64,000 nt of DNA from Chryseolinea soli (GTDB lineage: Bacteria > Bacteroidota > Bacteroidia > Cytophagales > Cyclobacteriaceae), in the NCBI RefSeq assembly GCF_003589925.1, contig NZ_CP032382.1:3100001-3164000 (forward strand), read 5' to 3'. Position 1 is the first letter of the stretch; each line of letters opens with the position of its first letter. Below, piece after piece: positions 62,901 to 64,000 of this stretch. A model generated the notes under the pieces. The model saw only the letters and a list, made by a program, of their open reading frames with translations, searched no databases and was not told where the DNA came from. The position numbers and the translations under genes are program-made.

Positions 62901-63340
62901 ATGGCGTGACGCTCAACGACGGTGTTTTCAATCCCGGTGTGATCGCACAATATGATGCCGATGGAAACATCACAGGCTATACAGAAAACCTCGGCGGCCC
63001 GGATACTAAATACATTCCCTTCGCCGACAACTATCCCTGGAGCTTTATGAAGCCCGCCATGTTTGATGCGTCATTCATTAAGCTGCGCGAGATCTCGTTG
63101 GGCTATCAATTGCCGAAGACCTTTATCAGTAGCCTCGGACTTCAAAGTGCCAGCTTCTCGCTGTATGCACGCAACCTGATGCTGTGGACCAAAGCCAAGA
63201 TCGGCGTCGATCCGGAGTTGGCGTTTCAGCCGGAAGGCAATCAACAGGGAAATAACTCGCCGTTCAAACAGGGCATCGAGCGCTACAACGTGAACCCCTG
63301 GACGGTCTCCACAGGATTTAAATTGAGTCTGACGTTTTAA
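59939..63340 (+). CDS. SusC/RagA family TonB-dependent outer-membrane receptor
   Basis: An 1133-residue outer-membrane importer. The ATG at 59939 gives a normal signal peptide (SYLFSCCVMLLLAGNALASA). A carboxypeptidase-regulatory domain follows (VTGKVTSADDGSSLPGVNIY, YIGYTTQEV), then the DEVVVTALGIKR TonB-box region, the plug (GRVPGVTISSTGGPGSSVNM, FVVDGVPLNN) and the 22-strand barrel ending TGFKLSLTF. It is expected to pair with the SusD-like lipoprotein 20 bp downstream to import an oligosaccharide or peptide. The long upstream extension, including GGAGG, leaves the start slightly open. Confidence 0.95.
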   Translation: MNEKFYSVQKKCRSYLFSCCVMLLLAGNALASAPVEVTVTGKVTSADDGSSLPGVNIYLKGTQVGTITDADGKYSITASDNNAVIVFSYIGYTTQEVSISGRTAIDVVLQPNTESLDEVVVTALGIKRDERSLGYSVGRVNGNDLNRIPQENVLNSLAGRVPGVTISSTGGPGSSVNMVIRGAKSLTNNQPLFVVDGVPLNNSIQNVSAIGSDNRVDYGNAIADLNPDNIESVSVLKGGAAAALYGSRAGNGVVMITTKTGAKAKKLTVNVSTNNTFDVPYKFLDFHDKYAVGVRPYTPDANPSGVLTIDEGTVAGVGPRLDQGYKAIQWNSPVDADGNKIPTLLTSHPNNVKNFVRTGITSTNTVSVSNSSDQLTYRLAYTNMSNRGIVPNSDLFRNTLDFNTSLKISNNVRFSTNVDFTRSNSNNRPAGNRGTNPIQWAYYVSPHIDIRDMKNYWVKGKEGLQQLTQDDGAGEYNNPYFLAHEVNNSFVRDRVYGNVKLDWQITKDISVFGRYSLDTYKEQRETKIANSYTGEPRGAYGIIDMDRLERNADFLATYKKDIGQFHLSVSAGGNAMHQNYGGVSNASKAGTGLTVPGLYTIQNIPQANLEYSSNRNKKSIYSIYGTSTLGYKDMVYLDLTARNDWSSTLPPESRSYFYPSASLSVLVNEMVHISDDLSMLKLRAAVSKVGNDTQPYQLYNILDNYAAWDGTPRLGKSSNILTSNLKPEMLTTSEFGLELGLFNNRVRFEGTYYKMDSRNQIFSTALAPSSGFESRKINSGLLVSKGIELSAGATVVENGNWRWDVNVNYSRNRTKLMELSGGDKFYTFWTDGKGGSWTYVGEEIGDLYDAKLVTVEDKNSPYYGYPLLDDEGSWQSVSAGDTKNKIGNYNPDFLMGMQSTLSYKAFTLNLSFDWRQGGQFISQTYRYAESDLKTQRWLDQLINPGNMTGDALRDYLVANADQDIKNGFHIVGGPGPEYGGHPLGDLGDGVTLNDGVFNPGVIAQYDADGNITGYTENLGGPDTKYIPFADNYPWSFMKPAMFDASFIKLREISLGYQLPKTFISSLGLQSASFSLYARNLMLWTKAKIGVDPELAFQPEGNQQGNNSPFKQGIERYNVNPWTVSTGFKLSLTF

Positions 63341-63360
63341 GACATAACCGCGAACTTATT

Positions 63361-64000
63361 ATGAAAACAAAATGGATAGCATGTCTGGTTGTCTTCGCAC
63401 TCTTTTCCTGCGAAGATCTGACCGAAGTAAATAAGAACCCCAATGGCATCGAGGCCACCGACGTGAACCCCGACCTAATCCTGCCCACGGTGCTCACCGA
63501 AGGTGCCAAGGCTTATACCAACCTCGGCTTCGGCGACGTCGCCGGCGTGATGCAGCATACTCAATACGATGCATGGGCCGACAGCCACAACGACTACAAC
63601 TGGTACGACCAAAGTTGGTCGGCCTACTATGGCGTGCTTAGAAACAACAAGCTGCTGTATGACCGTGGCGTGAAGCTGGATCAAAAATTTCACCAGGGTG
63701 TAGCGTTGGTCATGAAGTCGTTCATGTTTGGATTGATCACCGACCTGTGGGGTGACGCGCCCTACTCGGCAGCGCTGAATGGCGAGACGCCCGGCATCGA
63801 AAATTCACAAGCTAAATTCGATAGCCAGGAAGATATTTATAAAGGCATCATCGCCGATTTGAAAACGGCCAACCAACTCCTGGCCGAGTTTGACACGGCG
63901 AACCCGGGCTACAGCAACGATGTGGATGTGATCTACCAAGGCAATGCGATGGGTTGGCGCAAGATGGCCAACTCCCTTTTGCTCCGCTACTACTTGCGCA
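63361..64000 (+). CDS. SusD/RagB-like nutrient-binding lipoprotein (partial)
   Basis: The first 213 residues of a SusD-like outer-membrane lipoprotein, cut by the window edge. The signal ends LFSC17. DLTEVNKNPNGIEATDVNPDLILP, LWGDAPYS and the helical pattern (tetratricopeptide-like) are those of the 'nutrient-binding outer membrane lipoprotein' branch of SusD (SusD-like_2). It begins 20 bp after SusC and would form the lid of that importer. As SusC/D genes usually travel with the enzymes that prepare their ligand, the GH20 and propeller-toroid lipoproteins upstream may belong to the same pathway. Confidence 0.93.
   Translation, partial: MKTKWIACLVVFALFSCEDLTEVNKNPNGIEATDVNPDLILPTVLTEGAKAYTNLGFGDVAGVMQHTQYDAWADSHNDYNWYDQSWSAYYGVLRNNKLLYDRGVKLDQKFHQGVALVMKSFMFGLITDLWGDAPYSAALNGETPGIENSQAKFDSQEDIYKGIIADLKTANQLLAEFDTANPGYSNDVDVIYQGNAMGWRKMANSLLLRYYLR

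Noticed and set aside
1..64000. CRISPR arrays, tRNA or rRNA genes, prophage genes, integration sites
   Set aside because: No regularly spaced repeats with spacers, no cloverleaf-like sequence, and no phage or integrase motifs were seen on reading both strands.

Overview
This 64 kb window reads as chromosome from a member of the Bacteroidota, most likely order Cytophagales. The support is: a SusC/SusD pair at the right end; a primary-type sigma factor that starts at the [10 protein letters not shown]-terminus and lacks region 1.1; a FtsX-type ABC permease with the Bacteroidota permease prefix domain; many short lipoproteins; few Shine-Dalgarno sites; and several promoters of the TAnnTTTG type. 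I see no tRNA, rRNA, CRISPR array, prophage or intact insertion sequence. Family assignments are made by eye from motifs and domain order, without database searches.

Layout. 0.1-3.1 kb: three Crp/Fnr-type regulators with three small membrane proteins, followed by three 23-bp direct repeats. 3.3-5.1 kb: a dinucleotide-binding reductase, a SnoaL-like protein and a secreted jelly-roll-like protein. 5.6-12.0 kb: a small secreted protein and a complete tripartite RND efflux operon, closed by a strong terminator. 12.3-16.7 kb: an ECF sigma factor with a membrane partner, a GlxA-type regulator opposite an NTF2-like gene, and an exported M81 (MlrC-like) metallopeptidase. 17.3-25.6 kb: a cytochrome c/PQQ sugar dehydrogenase, RidA, a frameshifted amidase, a DUF4440 lipoprotein, a DUF3500/HupE pair and a dienelactone hydrolase. 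25.8-28.7 kb: a transglutaminase pair and a DUF1778/GNAT toxin-antitoxin module with a repeat-rich operator. 28.9-32.0 kb: a TPP riboswitch driving thiM-thiE-thiD-tenA, a thiamine salvage operon. 32.4-39.7 kb: a membrane LytTR regulator, a class C serine hydrolase, an aldo/keto reductase, an isochorismatase-like hydrolase, a solo Mrr-type endonuclease with a zinc ribbon, and a three-gene operon with EF-hand-like motifs. 40-45.6 kb: a PadR/FtsX-permease operon, a second serine hydrolase and a PLP trans-sulfuration enzyme. 45.9-49.8 kb: a desaturase, an RpoD-like sigma factor and two convergent cold-shock genes; a 291-bp element with 31-bp palindromic terminal inverted repeats sits between the two cold-shock terminators. 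50.1-64 kb: a co-oriented run of exported carbohydrate genes.

The most unusual part is that final run: a purple-acid-phosphatase-like metallophosphoesterase, two tandem paralogous lipoproteins that appear to join a Reg_prop beta-propeller to an alpha/alpha-toroid with a conserved TSSDE motif, a GH20 beta-hexosaminidase, and SusC/SusD. I read it as a candidate glycan-utilisation locus in which the propeller-toroid pair are uncharacterised catalytic or binding components. Secondary points of interest are the repeat element between the cold-shock genes, the repeats at 3.15 kb, the duplicated promoter element at 5.6 kb and the frameshifted amidase.
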